DNA from: Panagrolaimus kolymaensis
Lineage: Eukaryota; Nematoda; Chromadorea; Rhabditida; Panagrolaimidae
Direction of reading: 5' to 3'
DNA length: 64,000 nucleotides
Assembly (NCBI GenBank): GCA_028622995.1
Contig: JAJQJQ010000056.1
Coordinates: 1,585,623 to 1,649,622 of the forward strand
Of this stretch, positions 21,609-36,400 are shown one piece after another. The position numbers and the translations under genes were made by a program. Every line of letters begins with the position of its first letter. Position 1 is the first letter of the stretch. The notes beneath the pieces are model-generated. The model was given only the letters and a program-made list of their open reading frames with translations. It was not told the DNA's origin and ran no database searches.

Positions 21609-23884
21609 CTAAACTCGGCAATAACCTTTAATTTCATTTAATAATTCAGAAATTTGTGGATTTAACAATTCTATTCCTGCTGCAGCTTCGGCAAATTTAG
21701 ATGTACAAGTTTCAATATTTCGAAGACGTTCTTTATAAATTTTTAATTTATTTTCATTTTCATTTTTATTATTTCTTTCCACCATTGTTGTTGTGTCATT
21801 TCCGCTTCCACTTGTATGAGAATCAGATACAGCCGGGGATAATTGATTTTGTTCTGACATGCCACATTCACTTTCACTATTTTTCTTTTCATCAAAATCC
21901 ATTGTTGTCGTTGCAGTTGTTGTTGGGTTTGTATTTGCTGTTTGAATCACAGGAACTTCAAGTAAACCCTTGGAAGAGGAATTTGTTGTCGTCGAAAGAT
22001 TCAAAGCTTCAACGGTTTGAAGTTGTCGAGGTCGATTAGCTTTTCGTTTATTTTTACGAGTACCAGAGTCTCCATTGTTATTTGAATCATTTGGGTTAAA
22101 TATACTCGATGAACTTAAGTCTCCACCTTTCATTGAATGATCCATAATTTGACTGGGCGAAGTTGAAGGTTCAGAAGTTTCATGGTCGATTTTCATTAAT
22201 TTTACCGAACAAGCATCGATACTTGGCGAAGATGAAACTCGTTTGCGACGAAGCAATTCTTCCGCGGCTGCTACAGCTAAAGCACTCGGTTTAGGTGTAG
22301 CTGGATGCTCATTTTTGATTTGGGAGAAAGGGTTATTCGCCATCCATTGTGCTATGAATTCTGCAGCGGGTACTCGATTATTCATGGATTCCGCTGCAGC
22401 TTTCATATTATTTTGCTTTTCTTGGGCGCATTTCATTAAATTTATTTGAGTTAATAAAGCTAAAAAATTAAAAAATTATAAAGAAAAAATAATGGAAAAA
22501 TTAATTATTACCATGAAGATTTGCGGGAGATTGCAACACTGGATTTGTAAGGGCAGCAATTTGTAAATGCGCTGGAACTCCATTCAAAATATTATTGGCT
22601 GTGGGAGTTGGCATTTCTCTTTCACTTGGAGAAATTGAATCTCTTGGATCTGGTGGGCTTGATGATGGAGTATTATGGAATATTTCTGGATTATATGGGT
22701 CATCTAAAAATATTTTGAGTTAAAAGTTTTCGAAAATTTTAAAAATTCAAATTTTTGCAAAGTCTAAAAAATGCGTACCTCCTTCAGCAAAACTTCGAGC
22801 AAGTACCGCAACATCACCAGGTTTTCCAGTTTTAGCTAAACTAGTGGTATGAAGATGAAGGCTAGTTTTATCCGGAAATGCCCAATTACAACATCGACAC
22901 ATGAACATTCTTGCAATTTGATGATTTCGCATCATATGGGATCGTAGAGTTTCATTACCTGAAAATTATTTTTTTTTGAATAAAAGAATTAATCAATAAT
23001 CTTGTAAATTGAAAAGAAATGGATTTTTTTCATACACAAAATTTTAAAATAAATCGTTTTCAAACTAAATATGTCAAGTATGCGTCTTAAAAAATCATGC
23101 AACTTTCTACATTCTTTTTCGCTATGTATATTTGCTAACCGACTTTGTTTTCATTCTTCCTTCTTTGATTTATTAGTCTTATAAAAAAACTTGTAAACAA
23201 TCTTATACCGGATCTTTTGCTTGTTTTGGCTTTTTTCTTTGCAAGCCATCTGTTGAATGAATAAAAAACGAAGTTTTTGTTCTAATGTATCAAGGCTAAA
23301 GCAAATTGAAAAGCAAGCAAAGCAAGTAGCGATCATCGTTCATCGAAAAATTGTAAGTGTAGCAAAGCAATACTTTTTTCCTTTTTCTTCGACCTTGGCA
23401 CAATCGAAAAAAAAAATGGAAGAGCCTTTAGGAATATCACGCTGTGTGCTGCTACCTTTTTTTTAAATCGGTTTTTTATGGCACATGCGATACTTTTATT
23501 TTTTGAAAGCACCAATTTACGAAAAAAGAAAAAAGATGCTACTGCGCGATCTTGTCGCCGTTTTATGGCTTTAATATACCATTTACGAAAAAAAGAAATC
23601 GGGGCCAGGGAAAGTTTTTTTATTGTAAAAGCATTAAAAAATAAAAGTCAAAAGATTAAAATTAAAAACTTACTTGAAATTTCTTGATTGCATTGCATAC
23701 ATAAATAACTTTTAAAATGGGCTTGCATTCGATGTCGTGAAAGACTGGATGAATGACAAAATATTTTTCCACATACCGAACATGGAAATTGGCCTGCAAA
23801 ATTTTTTGTTTTTATTTACAAATTTTTTTAACTGAAAAATTTACCTTTCAAATCAGGCCGTTTTAATTCACTTCGATATGGCAT
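21609..23884 (-). CDS. C2H2 zinc-finger protein, 460 residues
   Basis: Five minus-strand exons: 23845-23884, 23674-23793, 22779-22958, 22512-22703, 21609-22459, all in frame from MPYRSELKRPDLKG. Finger 1 is complete (C18, C21, H34, H39), with CHSSSLSRHRMQAH as the recognition part. Finger 2 is complete (C45, C48, H61, H66; SYLCMQCN, TLRSHMMRNH). Finger 3 starts normally (C74, C77, H90; FMCRCCNWAFPDKTSLHLH) but lacks a clear second His. A Pro/Ser-rich region follows, then an alanine-rich helix, a basic stretch (GTRKNKRKANRPRQ, a likely nuclear signal), a Ser/Thr/Asn-rich part and a C-terminal helix ending KGYCRV. It is presumably a nuclear DNA-binding regulator. I do not recognise an orthologue. 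The second intron is long (715 bp) for this window. The 12.9 kb upstream is gene-poor, which would suit a developmentally regulated gene. Confidence 0.85.
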
Positions 23885-25053
23885 CTCGTTGTAAGCTATT
23901 GGCGACAGTTTGGCAGAATATCTTCGTTATTTCAAAATTTTAAAAACCAAACCAGCTTTTTTGTTATTGAAAAGCAGCACCACTGCAAACTTTTTAGCTT
24001 CAAAAAGTTATTGAACGCAGATCAAAAAAGAAGAAAAAAATGCGTAAGCCGAATGAATCAATTAAACCCGATTGCGTCAAATATATTTTTTTTCAATGCA
24101 GCCAATAGTGTTTGATGAGTTTGAAACCTAAAATAAATATTATGTTTTTAATTATTTTTGTTTATTTTTTTTAAAGATAAAGCAACAATTTTTAAAACTC
24201 GAAAATAAAAAATGAAAAGAAAAACACGGTTATGAAACAACAAGTAGCAAAAAAAATAAAGTGAAGAGCTAATATATTTGTAAAAATGTAACATATAAAA
24301 AATCGGAGAAAAGGTCAGGAAAAAAGAAGAAAGAAAATGACTATGAAAAAGCTTCTTTACAGCATTAAAATATCCATCCAAAATTGGTCACATTGAAGCT
24401 ACCGCGAAAGGTTACAAAAAAATAAGAGCGACTATACAAATGTAATGGCACTTTTTTTTGAGCTATTGTTAGCTATCTCCTTCGCTCATTCTCGAACCTA
24501 TTTATTTGAACTCTCATGCGCATCGTCCGAAGAAGTAGTGGCGTGGCATCAAATTCAAAACAATATCACTTTTTATTTTTCGGCATTATTTTTTTTGTTT
24601 TATAGTCAGCTTTGTTGTTTTTAAAGTGAAGCCGACTTCCGTTCCAAAAAAACAAGGAGTACAATAACAACTATTACTTCCTTTCTGCGCAAAGGAGAGA
24701 GAGATGGGAAAAAGGAAATAAGAAAAAAAGAAAGAAGATCACATTGACTGGATTGTTAAAAGCCGCCGATCAAGGACGATCGTCGCCAACATTTTCTTAG
24801 ACATGGGTTTTGTGTGCAGCTATGTTGATGCATGCGCAAGAAAAAAAATATTATGTGTAGCTCCAGCATAAAATAGCAACAGAAGAATCTTTTAAAGTCG
24901 CGATTGAAAGAAAAAAAATTGTGATGGGGAAAGCAGCGCCCCTGTGGCGTCAACAACAACAGTGGCAAGCAAGCCGCAGTAGCATGGAATAGGCCGATGA
25001 AAAAGATCGAGTTGATGTTTGTGGATTTCAACGCTGACCTAGATTGACCTGAA

Positions 25054-25065
25054 AGCCGCGCGGCT
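25054..25065. repeat. 12-bp perfect GC palindrome
   Basis: AGCCGCGCGGCT is self-complementary and sits in a GC-richer patch within very AT-rich DNA. It could be a dimeric protein site or chance; no function is inferred. Confidence 0.4.
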
Positions 25066-27392
25066 GGCTACTTCTCAAAATCTTCCCTTCTTTTTCTTTC
25101 TTTTTTTTCAATCGTCTAAAATTGCGGGCAGCCTTAAAGCTCGCTGTCGGCGCTCCTTATTTGTCGTCGCTGACGCTCATAAGAAAAATAAAGAAGTGTT
25201 CAAAAAGGCATATTTTTATTGTCACGTTTTTAACGCAACAAAATCTTAAAATTTAAAAAGCTTTTTTAAGAAATTTTAATGAAAAAGTGACCAAAAATAA
25301 AAAGAATTAATTTTTGTTTTAATCAAAAAAAGAAAATATATATATAAAAATAAAGTTAGTTGATTTGGCATTTTTTCTTGCTCATGAAAAATGAGAGATA
25401 TACATAGAAAGGTAAAGGGGTAAGAGCTTGTCAAATATATTTTTGCTCTCTAAAAGACAAAAGTAGCAAACCTAACAAAAAAAAAAAGAATGCAGGCGGA
25501 GCATTAAAAAAAAAGAGAACGGTTTTGTCCTTCTTCTTTTCTAACTTAAGGTAAGATAAAAATCTTGCATTCAATCGAAAAAGCTATATTTCGCCGTTAA
25601 ACTATATTAATGATTATGAAGGAGAAGAAGAAGAAAAAGAAGATGCATGAGTGAGCGAGCAGCGGTTTGTCGAAAAAGGAAAAAATAAAAGATGCGCTTC
25701 ACCTTGCGACGTCTTCGTTTTTCTCGTCAACAGTACGGTTTTTTCTTCAATGATTGAAAGCAGCAAAAATGTGAAAGATGAAGGGAAGAAGAAGAAAAAA
25801 TAGTCCGAGCTGCAGAAGTAGTACCACATTAGTTAGTAGCAACTAACCAAAACCGCTGACGGAAATAAGGAGGCAGCTCTTTCTCTTTCTTGTCTCTTCT
25901 TTCCTCTGAAGGCATGCATGCATTTTTATTCAGACAGCTCCGCCGCAAAATGCATTGAACGAAGAAAAAAAAGGTTTTAACTTGCTTCCTTTTCCTTTTT
26001 TGTCATTTTTTTTATTTCTTCTTCCGAAAAAGGTGCGCAAGGCCGAGAGCCATTCTCCATTGTGTGATCGTTAGAAACGATTTTGTTGTATGATGTCCTT
26101 GAAGCTTTTGCTACTAGTGCTGCTGTTTTTGTTGTTGCTAAAAAAACTTATAAGACGCTCCGATCTCTGCCACCACCAACCATCTTAGCTTTTTATTTTT
26201 ATTTTTTGTATAGTTCGTGAGCGTTGTTTTCATTCATTCTTTCTATTTTTCTTTCTCTCTCAATGGGCTAATCCCAAAAAATTGATGGCAATAGTGAATC
26301 ACCTCTTTTTTTCTCTCAAGTGAATTAAAAAACGATTATGGAAATTAAAAGTCAAAAAAGTAGGAAAAAAATTTGTGCATAAAATTGCTTTTGTAAAAAA
26401 TAAAAGAATAAACTTAGATGACTCAAGTTTAAGGGAAATTATTAGAAAGTAAATCGAAAAAGAAGCATCTCAAAAAATAGCAAATAGCCACCGTAGTTTA
26501 AAAAAAAGCAAAATATCGTGCTTGGTTGCTTGCTTTTTGTTAAGTGAAGAAGGGATTTGTCGCTCAACCAACCGACAACCCTCAAAAAGAAGTTTTAAGT
26601 TTTTCAAGTGGCTACTACTACTGCAATAATAATATTGCCGATGAAATCATCATCATTGCTTTTCTTCGCAACAGCGAAAGCGACGACCCCAAGAAATTGA
26701 GAAAAAAGAAAAGGGAACGTAATGCTCACAAAATTTTAAGTTTGAGTTTTTTTTAGCGAGCGAACAAGCAAGCAACACAGCAATTGAGGGAATGAAGATA
26801 TATATTCGATTTCGGTAAGTGTGTTATATTATGTTATACATATATTTATTGGTGATGATGATAGCTGTTATGTAAACATCACCCAGATAGCAGCAGCCAA
26901 AAACGATGCAAAAGCGCGAATTGAGTAGTTATACAAAAAAATTATAACAACACGATCGCGCTTTTTTTATTTAAAGAAGTTTAAGAAGCAACAAAAAATG
27001 AAGAAAAAAATTCAATTAGTTTCCTTTAAAAAAATAAAATCACTCAATTTTTTTAAATAGCAAGGATAAAAGCGCGAAACACAACGACAAAAAATTTGAG
27101 ATCCAAAAAGCTCAAAAAAAAGGAGGAAGGAAGGAGAGTGAAAAACCATAGTTTTTTTGTAAAAAGCCTATGCATAAGCAGTAGCAAGTGGACAAAAAAA
27201 GAATTTTTTTAGTTTGACACAATTGTATCGAAACAAACAATTATGCGCGATGGATGGCATGGATTGTTGTTTGGGAGAGAAGGGGAAAAACTACACACTA
27301 CTAAACCGCAAAAGCACCCGCTTAGCTCTCTTTCCCCAAACATAAAAATAAAAAAATATATAGTAGTGATGGTGATGATTATGAATCAGGTA

Positions 27393-27434
27393 AGCTGGAA
27401 AATAAAAAAGAAGAGCTGGAAAATAAAAAAGAAG
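27393..27434 (+). repeat. Two-copy 21-bp tandem repeat
   Basis: The 21-mer beginning AGCTGGAAAATAAAAAAG occurs twice without a gap at 27393-27413 and 27414-27434, with no differences. It is followed by a short CAG run. It lies in a non-coding region. Confidence 0.8.
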
Positions 27435-30400
27435 AGCAGCAGCAGAAAAGTTTTGCTGCTGCTCATCATTCCGAAACATCATTCATTGTTTTTAATGACA
27501 TGACCAAAAAAGCAGCATTGATTGAAAAATAAAAATTTGGAGTTGATCAACAAAAAAGTAATAAATAAAATCATAATTTTGAATTGTTTCATAACTTTTT
27601 TTAATCCTAGCATGAAAAAAATTCTTAACCCGAAGTTTAAAAAAAATAAAATTGTTTTAAAACTAATTAAAAAAAATTTTTAATCATCTTTCTTACCTTT
27701 TTTTGCTGGACTCCTGTAATGAAATTTATTTTTTTGTTTTTTTAATTGTTTTTACTTCTCGCTTCCCGCAATTTCTTTATATTTTTTCCTTTTCGATGCG
27801 CACACTACCACCAAATTCATCATTATTGGTTAGCTATGTTTGTGCAGCTCGTTCGAGACAGCCAATAGCAGTAGGCGAGAGTAACAAAAAATAAAAGAAA
27901 AGAAAGAAGCAAGCAAGAAAGCAAGCGTCAGTCGTCAGTAAGTAGTACGTTCGTTTCATTTTTTTGCTTCACTTACTATCTATCAACATACAGTATTCTG
28001 CGATGCAAAGCTTTTTCTATTTTCTATGCGATTAAAAAAAAGAAAAAAAGTTGACCTATGCTTTGTTGTTGCTTCTTTACTTTTTATCAAAAAAGGGAGA
28101 AATGGAAGAAAACTTTTTTTTCGAAATCGTAATATTTTATTTTTTTCTAAAAAAATGATTATTGACGATATTTTTCAATTGTTGCGAGATGATGAATGAT
28201 GAGAGAAATGGAAACGGGTGTCAGAAGGAAGGAAGAAGAAAGCAAGCTACTGCTGTATCATGCTGAGAATGGAATAATTGCTTATGACCTTTTTTCTTTC
28301 TTTCCTTTTTTTTTGCTAAATGTTTAAATCAAAAAAGTTGTTTAAGAAATAGATAGGCAAAAGAAATTAAAAAAAAGTCAAGCAATTAGATTCTCGAGAC
28401 TAATGCCTTTTTTGGTTTGATTTTTTACCTTTTTAGCGAAAGAAAATAAATTAGAAAACGAATGAAAAAAATCAGTGTCAAAGTTTCGTTGCTTTAAAGT
28501 TTATTCAGTGATCATTAAAAAAAGAGAGGAGCACACAAACAAAAGCAACGGAAGGGAAAAAAACATGAAATTCATTTGAAGCACAACTGTGTATTTGATT
28601 ATATTTTTTTGATGCGGATGACGAATGTTTTTAAAAAAGAGTGGGGAAGTGGGGAAGAAGGCTAAACAAAAAAAATATAAATTAAAAAGAAAGGTGGAGA
28701 ATCAGAAACAAAAAAAAAGAAAAAAACTGTATTAAAAGAGCTTGATTGAACACAGTAAAGCAGCCATTAAACTTTTTTTTTTCAAACGACAGCTTCAAAA
28801 AGAGCGAGAATTCTTCTTTTTTATGAGTGTGCTCTTACCTGATTTGATTTTATTTGGTAAAAGGTATGAAAAATGCATTTTCTCTCTAAAGACAACCCAA
28901 AAAAGGGAGAGAACGAGAACTGACTGCTGACTGGCGAGAAAAACAGAAGCTATTACCGCCAGACGCCACTTCTATGCATATACGTTTTTAGTTCGGGAGG
29001 AGAGAACATTGATGGTGATGTTGAGAAAAAAAAACGAATTGCTATACAAAAACCTAAAGTGTGAAGCAAGCAAGCGAAGCAAATACAAGGCAAACATCCA
29101 TTAGCGAGAATAAGTAGCACCAGCGAGTGCGCGAAAAATAAAAAACTTATTTTCAGCTTCCAATAAAAATAAGAGATTTTTAAAACTAACAACAACAACA
29201 AAAAGACCACTAAAGTACGGTGTTAGCGCAAGATCGTGTGCTTGTTTAATACGAGATCGGAAATCGAAGGAAGCAGCTTGGATGTGTAAATACAAGAGGT
29301 GCTGTAGCGAATGGATTAGCAAGGTCGAGTAAAGCTAATAAAAGAAAGAATAACTAAACAATTTTGTATAAAATAAGGACAACAATAGCATTTGTTGTTT
29401 TAAACATACTTTTATTATTTTCAAAACAAATAATAATGGCACGTGTGTTCAAAGATTATGAATGATACTTATATATATACCTTTAATAAATGTCACAAAA
29501 TATGCTATAAAGGAAGGAAGAGAGATAGGTAGAAATAATAAAAGACATTAAAGATGAAAAATTTTGATATGGCGAAGAAAAAAGGTTTCAAGCCACCATA
29601 GACGACAGCATAAAATAGCTCTCACTCTATTTCTCGCATGATTAATATTATACAATTTTTGTTTTTAGCATCATGAATAAGAAGAGCAGGCAGCAGCAAT
29701 ACTTGGAATTAGGTTAGTTGCTCGCTCACTTGCTCGTGTGCTGCGCGAAGAATAAAAAAATAAAATAGAAAAAAGAAGACACAGGTGCTGCTTCGCTTAT
29801 CGTGGTGACCCAAAAGACAGCCTGAAGGGGGTAAAGGCTCTTAAATGAGAAAGTGAAAAAGCGCCTTCAGATCACCCCTAAACCAATGACCTTCGTGATC
29901 ACCGACGACGACGCAAACATAAAAATAATAACAACTAGAAGAATAAAGAAAGAAGAGATATGACTTATTTAGGAAGCAAAAAAAAGTTGAGAAATAGCAG
30001 CTTAGGTATTAAAAGAAAAAAAACAATATATTGTAGTTTTTTTTTTCTTGATTGAAGCAAATAGGTAAAAAATGAAGGTAGCAAGAATTTGTGTTCAATC
30101 AAAAAAACGGTACACAACCAATTTTTTGATTGAGCATTGATATATAATATTGCATGCGCAACACACCTGGGTTGGTTAAAATACTAATAGTGAAAAAGCA
30201 ACAGCAGCAACAAGCGAAGAAAAAAAAACCAGGTGGTGGTAGCTGAATGCTGCAGGGTGTTTGATACAACCAACAATAGAAATAAAAAAATGAAGAAGAA
30301 AGAATCGAATTGAATTCAGTTTAATTTTATTTTTAAATGCAAAACTAGCGAAAAAATTATTTAAATGAGTTGCTATCATTTTTTTAGCGATCATAAGCTT

Positions 30401-33400
30401 GGAAAAAATTCAGAAAAGCGTGCTTCGAAAAATAAGCCTATATAAAAAGGTTTGTTGTTCATGTCCTCAATAATAATACCATCAACATCAGCAGCCACAA
30501 GCATTAGGGCAGTAGCTGCTACTGTCTACGCTTTTAGTTATTTTCACTCCACAACCGCTGCACAAAATGACACACAGTGATCGACAAAAACCAACCGACG
30601 ACTGGTGGCAGTAGTAGTAAGTAGCAGCACAGAAGCATTTTACAATTTTTTTACCGGTTACAAAAAAAGAAAAAATCGAAATGAGAAGAATTAACAACCT
30701 GGAGATGGTGCCCAATTTTAGTGCTCTTGGAGAAATCAAGAAATCAACAAACAAAAAAATACTATTAAAGTAAAGAGGGGGCAGAAAAAGAAGAAGACAA
30801 GAACCGGTAAAATAAGGAAAAGGAAAAGCCCATTTTATGCTGCCTCTTGCGCATGAAGAACAACACGCAAAAAAATAAAAAACAGAAAATAAAAAAAAGT
30901 TGTCGAGAAAGAGGAGCGTGTTATTGCTGTAGATGCTGTCATAGGCTCCTATGGCAGCCATCAGCAGCAGGAGTCCAATTGGTAGAGCGAGCGATTGAGC
31001 ATGAGAGCAGCATCATTCAAGAATGAAAAAAGTGAAGTAATTTCAAAAAAAGGGAAAAAGTTTTTTTGGTTGTTAACTTTTTTTTGTTCAATCATATGAC
31101 AAAAATTGAAAGCGTTAAGATTGCTTTTAATCAAAAGTAGGAAATGTTTTTTTGTAGCTCATAGTCATTAACGATCACCACTACTTTTTTTTCGGGATTC
31201 AACCTTGATGATGACGTTTATTTACATGTAACACTTGTTTTGGTTTTATTTTTTTGATTTGATTCGATTGAGAAAAAAAAGTAAAAACATCATCAAGAAT
31301 TTGAAATAAAAAGAGTAAAAATCAGTTGTAGTGGTATAAATGCTTGAAACAACAACAAAACTTTTTTTGGGGAAAGGCTTTTTTAAAAAACTTATTTGAA
31401 ACACGAAAAACAAAAAGCAAAAAAGCGATTGGAAAAAAATGAAATACTTTTTACGAGGATTTCACATCGTCTCAGGCAGTTGAGCTGCTTGCTCTGATCT
31501 CTCTTTTCCTTATATTTTTTTTTTCAAAAGCTCGCTAACAACGACAACTACGAAAAAAAGATGAGGAAGGACGCGCAACATTTCATTGCTTTGCATAGCT
31601 TTTGCGCAGCAGCAACAACAGCTTTTCTATTTTTTTAGATCTCCATACATACAAGTAGTGATGGATGCCACAGCAGCTTCGTAAAATGTCTCTCTCTTCC
31701 CTCCTTCTATTCTTTTTTTTACGCGCCCAACCAAGCTAATGGGTTTTGCCGGAAGCTCTTTGTGTCATCCCATATTTTTTTCGGTAAAAATATTCTTTTC
31801 TTCTATTCTTTTTTTGCAATCGAAAAATCATGAACCAACCAACACAAAAAAAACGGAGGCGGCGTATAAGAATAAAAATAGGATGGAAAAGAGGACGGAA
31901 ATGCCATTGGAATAAATTGGAGCAACAAAAAGAAACCTATCACAATTTTATTGGATTTACATTATTGGTATCCTTAAAAGGAAAAGCGACAAATAATAAA
32001 GACAAAATAACAAAATTATGCCGACGACGACAATCGGTTGAAAATAAAATAAATTTCTTTTTTTCTTTTTAATCGTCGGATCGGCTTTCGCGCATTTCAC
32101 AAACAATGGCATCCATCTCATATTCATTGCCATTATTCTTTATATATTTTGTTCCGCGACAAAGTAACAACAAACGATAGGGAGAAAAAAGGAAAGAAGT
32201 CAATTTTAAAACTAGACGTTTCAAAGAAGAATAAAAAAAATAATGAGGTGGCCACAAAAAAAAGAGAGGATGATGGCAGTTAATCGACAAAAACAAGCAG
32301 AAAACAGAAAAATGATGGCAATGCCAATTTTTTTGTTTGGAAAGCATCCATCCGCTTTGAGCTCAAATTGTTATGTTTTTTTTGCTGTTGCAACAACCTG
32401 CCTACCTATCTATTTTTTCCCCTGTCCTTCCAAAAACGACCTCGAAAAAAAATCATCTTAAAGCCCAATGAGAAAGAAGCTTAGGTCAATGTTTTCTCAG
32501 ACAAGCAAAATGCAAAAGCCATAAATCAAGCAGCCATAATCAACAAAAAAGAAAGAGAAAAGATTGTCATCGCATGAAATCTATAAGTTAAGCTTTTTTT
32601 ATTATGTATTTTCCCTTAAAAAGCCACTTGAAGTTTGAAAAAAAAATGAGAATATAAATGTTGATATCTTTTTATCCACCAAAAAGCTCAAACAAAACAA
32701 AGAAAGAAGCAACAACAATTTTTTGATTGGCTACCATTTGAAAAAAAAGAGAATGTTTTTCAACCAAATACAAAAAAGCTTATTCGCGAGAGTCATCATC
32801 AGTTTTTTTTCTTATTGGCTAGCTTTTTCTTCAAGCAAGCACCAACCAGTCGGCTTCTCAAACGAGAGCCAATGAGAGCAACAAAAGCAGCAACAACCAT
32901 GCTTTTAGTGTTTGAGCGAGCACGGAAATATGGTGAGTAAGAGCAGAACTGAGTTCTTTCTTTTCTTCCTTTTTTTCACCAAAATAAGCCGCTTACTGTA
33001 AAGTAAAAGCGTAGTGATGATGGCTGCTTGGCCTCTCATTCACTCGCTTCTTCTCCTTCATGCAAACGAATAACAATAGTAATCGAAGAGCGTCAGAAGT
33101 ATAAAAATTCGACAACAACCGGCTGGCAATTTTTCTTCTTTTTTTTCATAGTTATTTTTATTTTTTTCAGATGATTGAAAGAGAAGAACGAGACACACCA
33201 TATAAATTTTTTTGTTGTTGAGTGTGTTTGAGCTTGTTTTTTTTTCGAAAAGGAGCAGCAACAACGCATTTTTCTCTTCGGAACAAAAAAACATGGTAGA
33301 CGAAGAGCAGCCATGAATAGTAGCATCAAAAAAAATAGATAGATAGGATGACCTTGAGGTTAACTGCCGATGCTGATGCTGCTTCTATGTGAAATAATTC

Positions 33401-36400
33401 GCTTGTTGTTATTATTTTTTTTTGTTCAGGCCTTTGCTGCTGCTTGGTTCAAGCTGCATCATGGTGTGCCTCGATTGTGAAACATTTTCTTTTTTCATTG
33501 TCGTCAAGCAGCAGCAAGCCGCTTCCGAAAAACGATTCAAAAAATGGGGGAAATGAAAAAGTATTGGCTGTTGCTTGCTTGCGCATGGTTCATCGATGTT
33601 TGAAAGAATGAAAAAAAGGCGATGCATTTATTTTTATTTTTTTGGTAGCAATTGTAAATTGTAAAAAAAATGATGGTGCTACTACCGCGCTACACTCTCT
33701 TTTTATTGTTGTTCGCTTTCTACCGAAAGCTGCTGCTGCTACTCTCTGTTGTTGATGCTCACGGAAAGTTTGTTGCGTCGCATGCATTTTTTCTTCTCTT
33801 TTTTTTGTCAAATGCTTATTTGGCAGAAAGCACAAAATTTTTTTCGATTTCTACCATGTTGATGATTACCGATTTGACTGACGGGTGCTAGGACGCACGG
33901 GTTTGCTGTTGCTTTGCTTCTAAGTGAGAAGAAATAAAAAAAAGTTGAAAGAAAAAATAGCAAAAAACTTGCTTTAAATTTATTTTTTTTTTTGGGGACA
34001 AAAGAGTGAAACTTTTTATTGTTATCGAAAGTTGAACAAATGAAAGTTAAAGAGCAAAAACAGTAGCTTTTAATTTTTTTCAAGGTTAAAAAAGGGGTAA
34101 TAAAGTGAGTTGCTAGGTAGCATTTTGTTTATTTTCTTCTTTGTTTATTTAAGGTATAAAAAAGTAAAGCATAACAAAGAGAAGGTGTTGTTGCATTATT
34201 AGAAGCTGTCTCCTTTTATTTAAATAATTTTTAATTAAATATTGTATAAAACAGAGATTGATCTCTAAAGTCTGTGTATATCAACATCTGTTGTAATCTC
34301 GAAAAGATGACAGACAGAAAGATAGATAGAAAAAAAGGAATATAGTGATGAACCAAAAAGCTCACTTGCATTCATACACGTCTTCCCTACAAAAAGAAAA
34401 AAAGGAGAGCAAAGTTAATTGGAATGCATTTTAGTTTAGAAGACGAAAAAAAGAGAAGAAGAGAGCTTTGCGTGCCGATGCTCACGATGATCGTTGTCGT
34501 CGTAAACGCTCGTTGTTGTTGCTTCGAAAGCGTCGCCGTAATTGCAGGTTTCCTTTCTTTCTTGCGCATGAAAAAAAAAGATAGAAAAACGCCATCGTTT
34601 CTGTCTTTTTTTGGTGCTACTAAAAAAGGTAATCCGCTAAGTTGGTACTTTTTTCAAGGACACCACTTTCATCCCATCCATTCACCCCACAAAGAAAAAA
34701 AATACTTCGGGCATAAAACTATTTTTAATGCTCTTCTTTTTTCTCTCTTTCAATCTTTCACTCAAGTTTATTTTTTGACGTCTTTCAATCATATGCATGC
34801 TTGTGATCTAAACCCTAAAATTCAGAAAAATAGAAGTTTTAAAAATGGCTTGATTGAAACGAGAAAGAAAAAAGCTTTAAACTAAAAAAAGTATGACCTT
34901 GATCAGACGCAACTGAAGAAATTTTTTGAAAGACAATCTTGAGAATGATCGAATCAAAAGCAACTCCGAGTCACAAACGAATTATGCAAATGAAGAATGG
35001 TATTGCTTTGTTTAAAAAAAACTGAATTGAAAGCTTCTTTCATTGATTTTTATTTTTACATTGGCATTTTTGAAATTCGTATGTATATTTTTTCAAAGCT
35101 ATGTGATTCAAAAAATAATTTATTTTCAATGAGTATCGTCAGTGTTTTGTTATTTGTTTCGATCGACCTTTTACAATATCTTGTGCTTTTTTGCCGCCCG
35201 ACGCTTCCTGACAAATATCGTGCCATTGTTTTACATATACAAAAATGAATATAGGTACTCAGAAAAGCGTAAAAAAATAAAGAAAGAAAGGTGAATAATG
35301 AAATATAAATTAATGCACTTTTTTATTATTTTGATTATTAATGTGTCTAAGAAATATGTATGTACATAATTTCATGAGAGCGGCGCTTCTCGCGCGAAAT
35401 GAAGTGAATGAAGAAGTGCTTCGGAAGGCAAGCAAAAGAAAAGAAACAAAAGAAGCTCTCGCTTCGCTCTTTTCTTTTGTAAAAAAAATGAGAGAGCTAT
35501 TTCCTTTTTTGCATTTACTTTTTTCTTTCTTTCTTGATTATTATGCGTCATTCTTTCAATCAAGCAACAAAAAAATGTCATTCTCGTTTCTCAATTGACT
35601 TCTCCAATTTATTTTTTTGATGTTACAGAAAACAACGATCGAAAGCAACAAACAACAATAAATTGAAATATTGATGAGAGTATTAAAGAAAATGGGCGTC
35701 GTCATCGGTAGCAGCAAAGACGCTACTAAGCATGTTCTCGCAAGCACAGAAGCACTCCCCCATTCATGGTAATGTATGTGATTGTTGTGTCCTCCAATAA
35801 TTCTTCAAGACCGAAAAATAATGTTTAAGAAAAAAAAGGTTGATTGAAGCGTAAACGTGATTGCATGCAGCAGCACAAATTGTAATGATGGTGACTGGCT
35901 GGTAGGTTAAAGAAAAAGGAAAAATTGCTAAAAAGGAAATGGTTTAAAAACAGTAAAAAAATAGGAAGGGGATTGACGTTTTCCGCCACCAAACCCCGTA
36001 AGCAGCGAGCATCAGCCATTGACGATGGATGGCGATCGGCCTTCATAAAAAAAAAATATATAATGCAACAATACAGCGACGACGACGTTTGATGATGACA
36101 AGAAAAGAAATGAATGAATAACCTTGACTAGGCTTTTTTGTGATGTCTCTAAGTAGCCCCTGCCACAAAAGCCAACCAAAGCTCTTTTAAATTTGGGTCA
36201 GAGCCTTCTTTTACAACCACCAACAGCATGGTATTAAAAAAGGGGGTAATAAGGAAAATTAAATTGTTGCTTTTGCAAAAAGTCAGTAGTTATAATTTTC
36301 TGTAAGTTTATTTATCTATGCTTGCTTGAGACCTTGACAATGTAATAAAAAATTAAAAATGGACGTAATGTTGGTTGGTAAATAAGTATTTTTATTAATA

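Noticed and set aside
30488..30961. 157-residue minus-strand frame
   Set aside because: Composition is Phe/Leu/Ser/Cys-biased from purine tracts read in reverse; no domain, no splice context, no signal of coding codon use.
34424..34885. 153-residue plus-strand frame
   Set aside because: Biased composition that changes along its length, with no recognisable domain or gene context.
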